Positions 12,999 through 24,474 of a DNA stretch of 64,000 bases are shown piece after piece. The stretch is from positions 14,045,858-14,109,857 of the forward strand of contig NC_067117.1 in NCBI RefSeq assembly GCF_021347895.1. Reading direction: 5' to 3'. This stretch comes from Acanthochromis polyacanthus (Eukaryota; Chordata; Actinopteri; Pomacentridae). The notes beneath the pieces are model-generated. The model had not been told where the DNA came from, searched no databases, and saw only the letters and a program-made list of their open reading frames with translations. Each line of letters starts with the position of its first letter. The stretch's first letter is position 1. Made by a program: the position numbers and the translations under genes.

Positions 12999-13000
12999 TA

Positions 13001-13560
13001 CTTATGAGTGAAAAGGGGGAAAAAAACAGCATAAAAATTTGAATAAGGAACTGGGCTACCATCAGAACAGCACCTTGACTTTTATTGTGAAATCTGGTGG
13101 GAGAAACACAATTCTTCCAAAAGATATTCCCTTGTTTGATATTTTGATGATGGCTGTACTGACCCCTTGTAACCTTTGGAGGGGGACATTGTCATACTGG
13201 AAGAGACTTCAGCCAGGACAGAAATGTTGCATTATAGGATACAAGTGATCATTCCATATATTTACAATGACTCTTCTCCCTAAGAGAACAAGTGGATCAA
13301 CAAAGAACCACTGAATCCCTTCACTGTAGGGGTTAAAACTTCATCATTTACTTTAATCTTGTATTATGTTGTGTTCAGGTTCAATGTCTGTTTTTCTGTA
13401 AATTATATCTACCCATGTGTATAAATAAGGTAATCTTGAATCTTAGCCTGTGACCCCCCTGTGTTTGTTGGTTTCCTTTGTCTGATTCCGCTTATTCAGG
13501 CTAAGTGGGCTCTTATCAGCTGCTGCGTCAGTGTAAAAAGGAGGAGACATGTTTGGTTCT
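13001..13560. other. Spacer upstream of the protease gene
   Basis: No gene seen. The last 60 bases hold GATA-type sites (CTTATCAG near 13513), which would suit a stomach-expressed gene controlled by GATA4/6. That role is inferred from mammalian pepsinogen biology. Confidence 0.35.
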
Positions 13561-13566
13561 GACTTC

Positions 13567-13575
13567 TATATAAAA
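13567..13575 (+). promoter_or_regulatory. TATA box of the pepsinogen-like gene
   Basis: TATATAAAA, a strong TATA box in line with the tissue-specific promoters of pepsinogen genes. It predicts a start near 13597-13600. The coding ATG lies 630 bases further on, unusually far; the 570-bp insert at 13605-14174 accounts for nearly all of that distance. Confidence 0.6.
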
Positions 13576-13604
13576 CAGCTCACGTGACCACACGTGAGAT
13601 CTTC

Positions 13605-14174
13605 TATTAGGTGTGGGGTCTGTCGAACCCAAAAGCAGGCATTCGGAGGCAGGCAGATACTCAAAGATTTAATAATAAAACTCAACACAAAACACTTCAC
13701 ATGGGAGACACGGAAATAAACAGGGCAGGGTACAAACTAAACTAAGGGCGACAAACCAAACTGGCCGTGATGAGGGCTAAACTAAACTGAACAGGGCCGT
13801 GACACATCTTAGTCCAGGGATCAGGAGACGAGGCAGGGACAGAGGAGCTGGGTTGGGCTGGGCAGGACGGGGCCTGTGGGGATCAATGGTGGGGTTGAGG
13901 TAGGAATTGGGGGGTGGGAGAAACCAGAGCAGACGGGGAGACTGGAGCAGATGAGGAAGTCCAGGGCAGGTGGGGAGCCCAAGCTTGCACAAACTGGTGC
14001 GATCCTTGTAGAGCAACCGTAAGTAATGACCCAGCAGACAGTAGTGGGGAGAGTCAGGCTTTATCTGCCACTGATTAATGATTAGGAGCAGCTGCGCTCC
14101 TCTGCAGCCGCTCTTAATCAGCCGGAGCTGAACGCTGGTCAGGAGCGCAGCCCAGGAGAGGGAGGGGCCATGAC
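13605..14174. repeat. 570-bp GC-rich insert in the protease gene leader
   Basis: A GC-rich block, very unlike its AT-rich surroundings, flanked on both sides by ATCTTC (13599-13604 and 14175-14180). It has no convincing ORF and may be a solo LTR or other interspersed repeat. A possible donor (GTGAG, 13594) lies just before it and a possible acceptor (TCTTCACAG ending at 14184) just after, so splicing could remove it from the leader. Confidence 0.5.
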
Positions 14175-14199
14175 ATCTTCACAGGGTCACTTTGATGTA

Positions 14200-17100
14200 A
14201 TGAAGTCTGCCTGGATTGTTCTGTCCTTTCTGGCGGTCTGTCAGGGTCTTCTCAGGTGAGAAAGACAACACGTTCATATTTGCACAGGTAAAAAATAAAT
14301 ATGTAAGTTTAAAGAGTCAGGTCTAAGTGTAAAATTCTAAAATTTGGAATAATGATAGAAATATTTGATAGGACTTGTTTTGTCAGTTCATGTTAATAAC
14401 TGTTAAGATGTGATAAGTTAAAAGACTTGCTAGAAATTTCAGACAACCTGGAAGTAAAACAATGCTGGCAGTGTTCAGAAAAGATATCAGATTCAACTAC
14501 CTAATGTTTTAACTCTATAAAGCTGAACAAAGCAATTTATGGAGGGTGCTTTTTGTTGGATTTTTGGTCAATTTTGATTCCACCTCTAACTTGTTTCGTC
14601 CTCTTTACAGCGAAGCTTATAGCCGTTTCTTAAACTATAAAACACTTCTTGTTAAGATGGGTTTGCTTTGCGGTGTAAAGTCGTAGGCTTTTGTTAAGTT
14701 TAAGATTTTCTTCAAGAAGGAAAAAAAGATCATAAACACGAATAAAAACAGCACTGAGAACAATGGAAATATTTAAAGAAAATGTAGTGTGCTACTCCAA
14801 AGACTTCACAGCAACTTTTAGTGTGAAAATATTTCAATCATTATTAATTATTGGAAACGTGATTGTACATGCACTCGATCATGTTTGTCTGTGCAGTGCT
14901 TTAGTCACCCATTAAGCCTGCTATTTGCACTAATAGGCTTTTGTATTGTTTGCTGTAATGAGAATTGCAGCCTCAGGCTCCAGAGTCGCTATGTGATTTA
15001 TTTTTTTTTTTTCTCTTGTTCACGATCAGTTAATGAAAAGTTCAGCATAAACAGAGATGCATTGTTGACATTTTGAAGCTCAGAACACATTATATTTTCT
15101 GTTGTGTTTCCTAAAATCACTCCCAGTCTGGAACTCCTTATTAGGACAAGGTATGAAGTCTGATATAGTCACAAGAAATGCTCATGAGTGTGTTCACAGA
15201 TGTCTGCTGCAGAGTTTATGTGTTGCTGGTCTGTGCAGGATTCCCCTGATAAGACGAAGGTCAGCCAGGCAGCTGGTGGAAGAAAAAGGGCTGTCTGATG
15301 AGATCAGGAGGAAGTTTTCATATAACCCAGCTGCAAAGTTTCTTTCCAGGAAGGAACAGAGTCAGGTGCCCATGACCTTTGACCCTGATGTGAGTAACAC
15401 TCAAGGCATTACTCTTCATTCTGTGATGCTACAAAGGACTAAACTTGTTTTTTCAACAGTATTTTATTGGTATAAACTACAACTTTAGGCATATTGGAAT
15501 GTCTAAAAATTGAATCTGCGGTGCAACAACCAGAGAACTGACACACACACACACCCAAGCCACCTGCTACCCCATTTCAAAATAGTAGATCATCATTTTT
15601 GTCCAGCCCTATTTCATTAGTTTGTTTTTTTAAATAATTATGTTAATCAACAATTCAAAAGTGATGGCTGATTTTGATTATTTAATTTTCAATAAATTTT
15701 TATTTATTGTTACTTTTGTGAGTTTCAAGTGATTTCAGTGAGAATTGTGGGTTTTTCCTTCTTTAACTGAGGGGTACCAACAATTTTGTCCACGTGTGTA
15801 TTTGTATGAAAAATATATTCTGAACTGACTTTCTCACTGGTTCCCAGAACTGTTATTTTATGAGTATTCTACCTTTTTCCTCCAAACACTGAATAGAAGC
15901 ATCAGATTAGAACTGTTGAATTTGATGGTGTTTTCTCGGGATGCTTTTGTTCACAACAACCACTTAGATTCTTGATTTAAGGTTAATGGTTTGTGAATGT
16001 GCTTTGGTACATTCCTGTTTCTAGTTCTCATTGTTGTCTTCATATACATCCTCCCTTCAAGCCCCTCGCTAAGAAGTTCTCTAGTTATGTGAGCAGACGA
16101 CATACAGTGGAGTGATCGGCATTGGGACTCCGCCTCAGTTCTTCAAAGTTCTCTTTGACACTGGCTCCTCTGACCTGTGGGTTCCTTCTGTAAGATGCAC
16201 CAGCTCTTCCTGCGGTAAATATGATGATAATGGCAATATACTGAAAATCCTGCACATGACGGGAGGATTCTCAGCTGTTTTGTTTCCAGCTGTTTTCAGT
16301 AACTTTTTATGCAAAACTGCCAACCATTGCTGAAATCCTTCCTAATTCAGGACAAGTGTTCGGCCAAGCAGTAAAGACTTATTGAAAGAAACAAATTGTA
16401 GGTCAACTAATGCAGAAAATGGCTAATTGTTGCTTCTATTAGGCAGGAGATGTCTTTGTGTGTAAAGTCAATAGTAATGAAGTTTACTCTCTCGACTATT
16501 TTCTCCTATTCTGCTCTACTACACTTCTTTTCTTTCTGTCCTCAGCCGGTCACTTAAAATTCAACAGCTCAGCATCTTCCACATTTCAGGCTGCCTCGAA
16601 GCCTTTCAAGATCTCTTACAAGAGTGGGTTTGCATCAGGGAGCACCGGATATGACACCATAAAGGTGAGGATGAAACTTCAACTCTGCACCTTTTACACA
16701 CCTCTGACATCCTCCATGCAACACAGAATCACAGATACTGGACTTTGTGTTGTGTTCCTTTTTGACATCTTACAGTTTGAACCTAAAACTGCTGCATTAA
16801 TTCTGCTGACAGATAAGTGATCTCTATGTGGAGCAACAGATGTTTGGCCTCACTGAAGCAGAGGCCATTTTCCTGAAGTCTGTTCCCTGGGACAGGGTTG
16901 TCGGACTTCCCTTTTCAAATGTGACACTCGATGGAGGCATAAGTATACTTGATAACATGTGGAACCAGGGAATAATTCCCCAGAACATGTTTTCCATGTA
17001 CCTGAGCAGGTCAGACTTAATTTGAGTAGTAAAATTAGAAATTGTACTTCCTCAATAGGGTGTTTTCCAATGCTTATTTTCTTGTGGCTCCAGCTCTGTA

Positions 17101-19000
17101 GAAGGCAGCGTGTTAATTCTAGGAGGAACAGATTCTTCACATTACACTGGAAGCATTAAATGGATCCCTCTGCATCATACCTCTAACCTGTGGAACATCC
17201 AAATACAAAGGTTTTTTGCATTTTTTTGCCTCCTCACATGTCCCTATATGCATGACAGATGTATTGACTGTTTCTTTCTGCTGCAGTATCCCCATCAATG
17301 GGAACACTGTTGCCTGCGCTGGGAGGTGTGAGGCAGTGGTTGACTCTGGAACTTCTGTAATCATCGGTTCAGATGAAGAGATCAGCAACATCAATGGCTG
17401 GTTGGGAGCCATCCCCGACCAGTACGGCGCTGTGAGTTTGTTTCCTATTAGTAAGCCAAACACTAAAGAGGTTAATGGGTTTAACATGCTGTTTGTTTGT
17501 CTCACAGGCTGCCGTCAGTTGCTTCAACACAAATCTGCTGCCAGATATTGTCTTCAATATAAATGGCTCCAGCTTCTCTCTTCCTCCAGCGGCATACATC
17601 ATGAAGGTTTGTGTTTAAAGTACAATAGTGATATATAAAGCATACCTCACAGTCACCAAGCCAATGTATTTAACATACAAGGATTACAGAGGGGGGATCC
17701 CAACAATAAACTGGCATAAGAGACAAACTTTACAGCAACCAAACTTATTTCTTTTCAAATTGATAGATACTTTATTAATCCTGAGGGAAATTCAATTATG
17801 CCATTAATGTCATCTGAAAAGAATATTATTATATCAGGAAAGTTACAGATGATTTGAATATGCTGTAAAGTGAAAATGGATACTTTTATCTAATACAAAT
17901 TACAGCTTTTATCCCAAATACAATACACATCAGACATAACTTCTTTTTTTTTTTTTTTTTTTTTTTAATCATCTTTTGATTTTGGTATGAGTGGCACAGT
18001 GATACAGACTGTCACCCCACAGGTCATGGGGTTCTTCTGTGTGAAGTTTGCATGTTCTCCCTGTGCATGTGAGTTTTTACTGGGTGCTCCGGCTTCCTCC
18101 CACAGTCGAAAGACATGCTGAGGTTAATTTGTGATTCTAAACTGTCCCTAGACATGAATGTGAGCGTGCTTGGTCATCTGTCTCTGTGACAGACTTGCAG
18201 CCTGTCCAGGTTGTCCCCTACCTTCCTAGGTCAGCTGGGATCGGCTACAGACGATAAAGTGGGGTATAGATAATAGATGGATGGATTTTAGTGCCATATA
18301 TCATCCTCCTCAAAGGGATTGCAGCTTCTTTCAGAAGTTCTTTGATGGGTGAAATGACAACCTACATGTATTGGATGTTCTGCAGCTCCTCTGACAGGAT
18401 ACACAACAGCAGCAGGGATTTTAATAATCTCAAAATCTAAATTTGTCTCAAAACAGACTCTAGCCCCCTGTGAGCCTTTACAGCTTGAAACAGGTATAGT
18501 TAATGAAAGAATGTTGATTATACACTCAGTTTCCAGTTTGTTAGACGCACCGAGATAAACTAAAAATTGCAGTCATGGAGGTCTTTCTGTTATTTCGTCC
18601 ACACCATTTATATCTGTGATGTTTGGTTGCATAACAAAAGATCCTTGATGCAGGAACAATGCATTAGACTGTATTAGTTTTCCTTTTCTTCTGGCAAATG
18701 AAAATAAATCAAGGTTGTGGTATAGAGAGAGAATGCAGTGAGAAGAATGTTGTGTCAATTTCTAGCTGCTGTATTACTGAGTTTGTGTGAATAGATGGAA
18801 TATATTATTTTAACTGATTAATAATTAAAATGTGTGCTGATTAAGCCAACCTGCTACCTCTCCTCTGTCCTCAGTCTGGGTCTGGGTGTACAACAGGGTT
18901 TGCTGCTGGACCCTGGATCCTGGGTGAGGTCTTCATGCGGCACTTCTACACGGCCTTCGACGTGGGAAACAAAATGGTGGGCTTTGCTCAAGCAGTTTAA
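14200..19000 (+). CDS. Pepsinogen A-like secreted aspartic protease, nine exons
   Basis: Exons by GT/AG and phase: 14200-14255, 15239-15389, 16097-16214, 16546-16664, 16813-17009, 17094-17210, 17287-17431, 17508-17606, 18875-19000. They total 1128 nt (375 aa) with no frame break. A signal peptide (about 1-17) and a basic activation peptide ([17 protein letters not shown]) precede the bilobed enzyme. Both catalytic motifs are present, FDTGSSDLW and VDSGTS (Ser replacing the usual Thr). All three pepsin disulfides are kept: CTSSSC, CAGRC and the SC...GC pair. Odd points: the flap reads YKSG where pepsin has YGTG, and the loop before PWILG is about 8 residues shorter. N-glycosylation sites NSS, NVT and NGS are present. 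Closest by eye to fish pepsinogen A; nothepsin or another duplicate is possible. Substrate specificity is unknown. Confidence 0.9.
15591..15800. mobile_element. Solo Tc1 terminal repeat in protease intron 2
   Basis: 210 bases that match the right end of the Tc1 element at 39087-39296 with, by eye, one difference (ATTAG for ATTAC). It runs from the inner to the outer direct-repeat motif and ends in CACGTGTGTA. No left end or transposase is present nearby. It is the remnant of a lost or truncated copy of the same family. Confidence 0.9.
17761..17800. repeat. LINE-type tail fragment in protease intron 8
   Basis: Contains GATAGATACTTTATTAATCC followed by GAGGGAAATTC, a motif I remember from the ends of fish non-LTR retrotransposons. 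It is short, and its boundaries are not defined. Confidence 0.4.
17944..17966. repeat. Poly-T run
   Basis: About 23 consecutive T within intron 8, just upstream of the SINE-like segment; possibly the A-tail of a retroelement on the minus strand. Confidence 0.6.
17988..18286 (+). repeat. Diverged tRNA-headed SINE in protease intron 8
   Basis: Shares its body with the SINE copies at 37.4 and 40.8 kb: GTTTGCATGTTCTCCCTGTG, CTCCGGCTTCCTCCCACAGT and a GATGGATGGA tail. Its tRNA-like head is badly decayed (no intact B box), so it is older than the other two. Confidence 0.75.
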
Positions 19001-19086
19001 ATACACTTGAAGATCTGGGTCAGTGGAAATTATGTTTATCGCCCCTAGATAGCCTGTGATATGTAGAAAGCAGCAGATTTTCTTTT

Positions 19087-19092
19087 AATAAA
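19087..19092 (+). terminator. Polyadenylation signal of the protease gene
   Basis: AATAAA 87 bases after the stop codon, a typical position for a short pepsinogen 3' UTR. Further ATAAA-like words follow within 45 bases. Confidence 0.65.
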
Positions 19093-19219
19093 CACTGCAA
19101 ATTCATACTTGTGTGTGAAACTAATAAAATGTTGCCTGTCAGACCTTTAAATATAATTTATCTATTTTGTATAGTGGATCCAAACGTTGTACTCCAGTAT
19201 GTGTTAGGGGTTTTAGTGG

Positions 19220-19233
19220 CCACTAGATGGCAG
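19220..19233 (+). promoter_or_regulatory. CTCF-like core motif
   Basis: CCACTAGATGGCAG fits every position of the CTCF core consensus CCASYAGRKGGCRS. It lies 220 bases downstream of the protease gene in otherwise unique sequence. Binding is not shown by sequence alone. Confidence 0.45.
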
Positions 19234-20466
19234 AGGACTCACTGTTTTGCACTTGCAGTCGCTTCACCATTCATGTGAATCTCATGGGAGGAGCCCGAGA
19301 AGAGGATGAGTCATCTTACTTAGAATTCAGTCTTTTAAAACACACACAAAAATGCCAGTCATTCATTGTCAACAGGCTCTGACTCGCACTCGTGCCATCT
19401 GTGTCTGCGATGTTCAGTGATCTGAGATTTTCTTCAGGCAGCTGCATTTGTTCTAATTATAATCTGTGATTTAATGTCCAAAGGGGATGAGTCATTCAGC
19501 TCTTTCCCATTTACGCACATCATCACACAGATCAGCTGCCGTTAACCCTCTCGTTCCTCTCACGAGCATTCAAGTAGGAATCTATTTTAAAACTCTATTT
19601 TGCAGCTCTGTCTTGTTGTGCTGCATTTTCTAAATAGTTGAATGTAGTCCCAAACACTTGGCTGGTGTTACGTATAATGTGGGTAAACATGGTAACATGA
19701 GAGAGCAGCTGGTGAGACAGGAAGCCTGGACATCCCTGCAGACCTCTTCAATCATTCATCCAGCAGAGGAGTTACAGGGCAGCAGGTGAGGTGTCACACT
19801 GCAGCACCTGTCATGAAGAGGCACAACTTCTGTACAAAAATGACCTAATTTAAGCATTGATTCTGCACAAATTTGCTCCACTGTAATATGAAGCTTTTTA
19901 CTACAAGCTCACAACACACTGAGAGCTGAACTTGACATCAAACATGAGGTTGTCAGCGGCCATTGTAATTCTGCTCTGTCTTGGACTACGACAGGCAGAG
20001 GAAAGTGAAAACAGGTCAGAGTGCTCGCTCTGCTCAGCGAGAGACTGTGGTCAGCATTCCAAATAAGGCTGAAAATCCAGCAATACCAAATGCTGCCAGA
20101 AGAAAGTATGTCTGATGGACAAGTGGAATAAATACGACTACCCAGTTTCTGCTGTTGCGATCTGTGTGGTCTCAAGTTTCACTCTCAAGTCAACAAGACT
20201 GTGTCATTAGTGTAATGCAGAAACTGAAGCCAGCTGAGGTCCAGGCTAACTAAGTAGCAGCCCTGTGAAGTGAAATGAAGCCAAAACATGTAGAATACTT
20301 TTAAGTATGAAATATTTGTTTAAAAACTGAAAAAAGCTATATTTGTTGTTTGGGTTGCTAATGTGCACTATTATCCAGACAGAACCCACAGTCTTGCATG
20401 GAGTGTTTTGTGATGCCTGCATGCACCAGTGAAGCTTAGATTTTGGGGTTAAGTGTACAGATTCCC

Positions 20467-21049
20467 TAGCCTAGCCGTGCTAGACAACCCACGGCAACAA
20501 ATTTAATTCTCTGCCAGGGTGGGTCTAGTTACCCTCCATAAGGCTCGAGGCTGGATTCTCCTAAAACTGGCCGGACCAATCACCATGAAGTGTAGAGTCA
20601 GAAGGCGGGCGTAACGAAGTGACGGCAGAGGCGTGACGATTCTGACAGAAACAACCAGCGCACAATAAACAGTTATCTTTCGACTCAGCTTTGGCCACAG
20701 CCCTTAAAGATTTGAAGCTAAAATTGAACTTGAAAGATAAACAAAGGACGGCACTGAAGTGTTTCATTGAGAAGAAAGACGTATTTGGACTTATGCCGAC
20801 GGGATATGGTAAATCCTTAATATACCAGTTGGCTCTGCGGCTTCGCTGGTTGGGAAGCTAATGGGACTTAGCCACAATACGCCGGTGCTCTCGGAACTAC
20901 GTCAGCCTATTCGTTGCGTTGATTGGTTGTATACCTACCCAATTGCTGCAGAGGGATTTGATAGACAACCTTTTAGCCCGCCTCCCTCCCTGTCGAGCTT
21001 CCCTAGACCCTTGTGCCGTCAGAAACATGGGTATAGCGTGGCTAGGCTA
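20467..21049. mobile_element. Short TIR element with helicase fragment, copy A
   Basis: 583 bp bounded by TAGCCTAGCCGTGCTAGAC at the left and, read in reverse, TAGCCTAGCCACGCTATAC at the right. A perfect 9-bp duplication CAGATTCCC flanks it (20458-20466 and 21050-21058). Nine-base duplications are typical of Mutator-like transposons, so MULE-like is my best guess. The interior carries a RecQ-like helicase piece, including the Walker A stretch LMPTGYGKSLIYQL, and no transposase. Compared with copy B it has a few extra bases after the helicase piece. Confidence 0.85.
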
Positions 21050-21358
21050 CAGATTCCCCTGTTTAGCTGCACTTCGCAGAGCAAAAATGGGTGAAGAGAT
21101 GGAGGCCAGTAAAGAAAGAAAGGGGGGAATGTTCAGGGCTTTAGCAAGGCATCCAGCCCACCCCCATTGTGGGGCCCACAGCAGTCCAGCCTCATACTTC
21201 TTCCAGGGTTGGAGATGGCCGAGTATTAAGAAGAGAGGAAGTCTGAGAACCAATCATTTAATTTGATAAACAAATCAATCAGTCAATAAACCAATTATAT
21301 CAACTGATCCAATCAACCAGACAATAAAGTGTACATAGGAGTAGCTGCATTCGCTTGT

Positions 21359-21451
21359 ACACACATGTACACATGCACGCACGCACAGGCACACATACAC
21401 ACACGCACACACACCCACACACACACACACTCTCACACACACATTATATTA
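21359..21451. repeat. Imperfect CA microsatellite
   Basis: CA/CG-rich array with several interruptions. Confidence 0.85.
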
Positions 21452-21635
21452 AATCGGTGACTATATCAAATAAGTGAGAGAAAGGGAGAAGAGTAATGAG
21501 AAGGTGTGTGTTTATGTATATTTAGATATTTATATTTACATTTTATATTATACTTTTTACTTATTTCTCTTATTTTGGTGTATTTTTTATTTTATATTTT
21601 ATTTAATTTATTATTTTTTCTTTATATATGTTTGG

Positions 21636-21648
<13 letters not shown>

Positions 21649-21689
<41 letters not shown>
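21649..21689. repeat. TA microsatellite
   Basis: About 20 uninterrupted TA units, preceded by GTGTG. Confidence 0.9.
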
Positions 21690-21693
<4 letters not shown>

Positions 21694-22468
21694 GAGATTT
21701 CTGTGATACATAGGTATTGTATGTTCATGTATTTAGATTGTTTTGTTGTTGTTTGTATTTTCAAATAAAATTAAAAAAAAAAAAAAGAAGAGAGGAAGGA
21801 TGCAGATGTACAGGCTGTCTTCTCTTCCAAAGAGAATTACTTATTGGCAGTACAACCAATGTTCTCCCTGAAAACCTGGTGAAGCCCCCCTCCCTTCTGG
21901 GTTGAGGAGGATGTGGAGGTTCACCCCACGCCAGCACAGGTGTTTCTCCTCTCTGACTTCTGAGTCAACAATTTAATGCACCATCAGGTCCATTCTGGGC
22001 ACAGGCACCTGCCCTAACAGGAATTGCAGGTTTATAGGTGGTCTGCTTACAGAGTGAAACAGAGATATGAATATGCAGGCCCAACAGACTAACACTGGAG
22101 CCCATTGTGTCCGTCCACCCTCATCATCTGCATCCTCAGGTGCTGGAGCGTTCTGAGGGGTTCGAGTGTGGTTGATGAACTTTACATGTCCCTTCACATC
22201 TCTCCTCCATTACTAAAGTGCAGGCAGAGCATTAGCATTTTTTTTTGGTTGCTAGACACCACCTTTGGCTATCCCAGCCCCAGCAGGGAGACTGGGACTG
22301 TTTACTAAAGCTGCTGCTGCTAAAATGCATAGAGTGCCTTGATGGAAGCTTTGACTGGAGGCTTTAGTCATGCTGTGAGAGTTGAACTTGTAAATACATT
22401 TATCATAATCAAGCCCTAGGTCATTAACTAACTGTACATAGTGTCTTTATATAATAATTTTCACTAAA

Positions 22469-22472
<4 letters not shown>

Positions 22473-22506
<34 letters not shown>
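22473..22506. repeat. CA microsatellite
   Basis: About 17 CA units. Confidence 0.9.
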
Positions 22507-22507
<1 letters not shown>

Positions 22508-22825
22508 CTTGCTCTCCTAGTCGGTATATTTCCACTCTTTCAGCTTAGCACACCCCCTTGTGTAACTCGAGCTATTTCTTATCTTATGCCATGTCTTCAT
22601 TTCTGCTTGTGTATAAAATAAACCTTGTATGGGCGCAGTCTTTGTAGCTCGCACTAACGTGTTACACTGTGCTATGCTACCCTTGCAAGTAAAATTACTG
22701 TCTCCGTGTGTTTTTCTGATTTGGTGAAGATCTTCTTATGTTATGTGGGAGCTCTCAGCGGAGCTTCTCTCTGAAACATGCTAAATGCCAACAAGGAGGT
22801 AGAGCAGCTACGGAGGCCCATATGT

Positions 22826-23055
22826 ATACACCCATCAGGCATAACATTGTGAACTCTGACAGGTGAAGTGAATTGCACCGACTATCTCTTCATCATGGCA
22901 CCTGTCTGTGGGTTGGATATATGAGGCAGCAAGTGAATGTTGTGTCCTAAAAGTTGATGTGTTAGAAGCAGGAAAAATGGGCAAGCGTAAGGATTTGAGT
23001 TTGACAAGGGCCAAATTGTGATGGCTTGACGACTGCATCAGAGATTCTCCAACAA
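22826..23055 (+). mobile_element. 5' remnant of a second Tc1 family
   Basis: Begins with the terminal motif CATCAGGCATAACATTGTGA and keeps the leader and the first transposase codons, MGKRKDLS then FDKGQIVMA. A 4-bp deletion falls between these two parts and a TGA follows. The rest of the gene and the right end are missing. It is unlike the 37.7 kb Tc1 element, so at least two Tc1 families have been active here. Confidence 0.75.
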
Positions 23056-23100
23056 TGCGGCTCTAGGCGAAAGGTAGGGGATTAGGGAGGAAGGTGGAGA

Positions 23101-23639
23101 TCAGAGGTGACGAGTTAAAGGGTCGGTTGGATCTTGTGTAGTCAAGATGTGGCGGGTGGTGCTGTTTGGAAGCTGCTCCACCTTGTTCTTGTTCTTAGTT
23201 TGGCTCATCAGATGCTCCTGCTCTTCAGCCTTTGGAGAGACGTTCTGGAGAAAGAAGACAGTATATTTTATCTTCTACAAAACTGGGGAACAGTTAAGAT
23301 TCAACATAGCTGAAGTTGATAGTTCTTGAAGATAAAAGTTTTGTTTGCTTCCTTACATTCTGTCTCCACTGCGCTTCTTTCTTCTTGAGTTCCAGCTCTT
23401 GATGTCCCAAGAGGTAGAGAATGTCAATATGGGCTCTTGTGCGATCCTTTCGTTTCTTTTTTGCCCTCTAAAGGAGCTTGTGTTTTAAGTGTAGCTCCTC
23501 TTGAAGGCGGCAAATCTCCAGGGTGTGGCCATCCAGGAGGACCGTCATTTTTCAGGGTCTTGTACTCTTCTGTGAGCAATTTAGTCTCTTGGATGGGTTG
23601 ACAGAGAGTGTTTCTTAGTCCGTCGATCACTGCACTTTG
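23101..23639 (-). pseudogene. Coiled-coil gene remnant, two exon-like segments
   Basis: On the minus strand an acceptor (CCTCAG) opens a segment 23639-23357 ending at a good donor (GTAAGG). A second acceptor (TTTCTCCAG) opens 23244-23101, which ends in TGA. The first reads as charged, heptad-like protein (TKLLTEEYKTLKN, then LEICRLQEELHLKHKLL and QELELKKKEAQWRQ) but needs one frameshift near 23535 and has one in-frame TAG. The second is 48 codons, open, K/E/Q-rich, and joins in phase. I do not recognise the family. It may be a decayed gene, or a live one in which the TAG and shift fall in an unseen intron. Confidence 0.4.
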
Positions 23640-24474
23640 CTGAGGAAAGCTGCTAAACGATGCTCACAAAGGCAGCAGGCCATCACCCTGAACAATAGGA
23701 CATAAATGCAGTTCATCCTAATAAACACAAAGAAAAACAGAACCTGTACACTAATTTGTTTTGATCAAAGAACTGTACAGTTACAAGTGCAAGTTTTTTT
23801 TTTTGGGGGGGGGTGATGTTTTCATTACAGTTAGGAACAAGTATCAACACCAGATATTAGACAGGTCCCTGGATGAAATTTGTGAAGATCAGAGGAAAAA
23901 TGTACTCTGACATTATCAGTTCTGTGAATGTAAAGTCCTTTTATGCTGAGTAGAACTGCCAAATGAAACTGTATCATTCTTGTCCACTAATTTGTTAACC
24001 TGAGGGGTAAAACATGCATATTCCATCAACTGTATCACTAGATGTAGCCTCACAATTGAAAGTATTGCTAATTTCACTGCTTTAGCAAAATTTACTAGGA
24101 ATGGTCTTGATACTTACTTTGAAAAGCCTTTAGTATTATAACTGTCAACTTACAGGCCCTCTAACACACAGTCTTAACAGTCTGAAATAATCCAGACGCG
24201 TGTAGGAGGCAGGTGAGGGGACTGTAAATTCTGAACTTAAGGGGGAAAAAAAAATAAGTTACAGAACCAATTTTATTTAGTTACTACGACTTGAATTTTG
24301 ATTTAAATTAGTTAATAGCTAAAAATTACTTTAAGTTTCAATTACACACAGTATTAAGTTGATACCATTGCTTGCATTAATATGTCAACACAGCATATCA
24401 AGATAATGTTTACAACTTAAAAAGTAGCTGCAGTTATGCATTTAATTAACAGACCCCCTTCAATTCATTTTTAG

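Larger units (their letters stand above)
21050..22472. other. Spacer with simple repeats, no gene seen
   Basis: Starts with the right target duplication of copy A. It holds an imperfect CA array (about 21359-21451), a T/A-rich block and a TA array (21649-21689). Sequence from about 22560 to 22740 has a TATAAAATAAACC word and could be a decayed LTR, but I cannot define ends. Confidence 0.4.

Noticed and set aside
22560..22740. Possible solo LTR (TATAAAATAAACC, late polyA-like words)
   Set aside because: No defined TG...CA ends or target duplication could be found.
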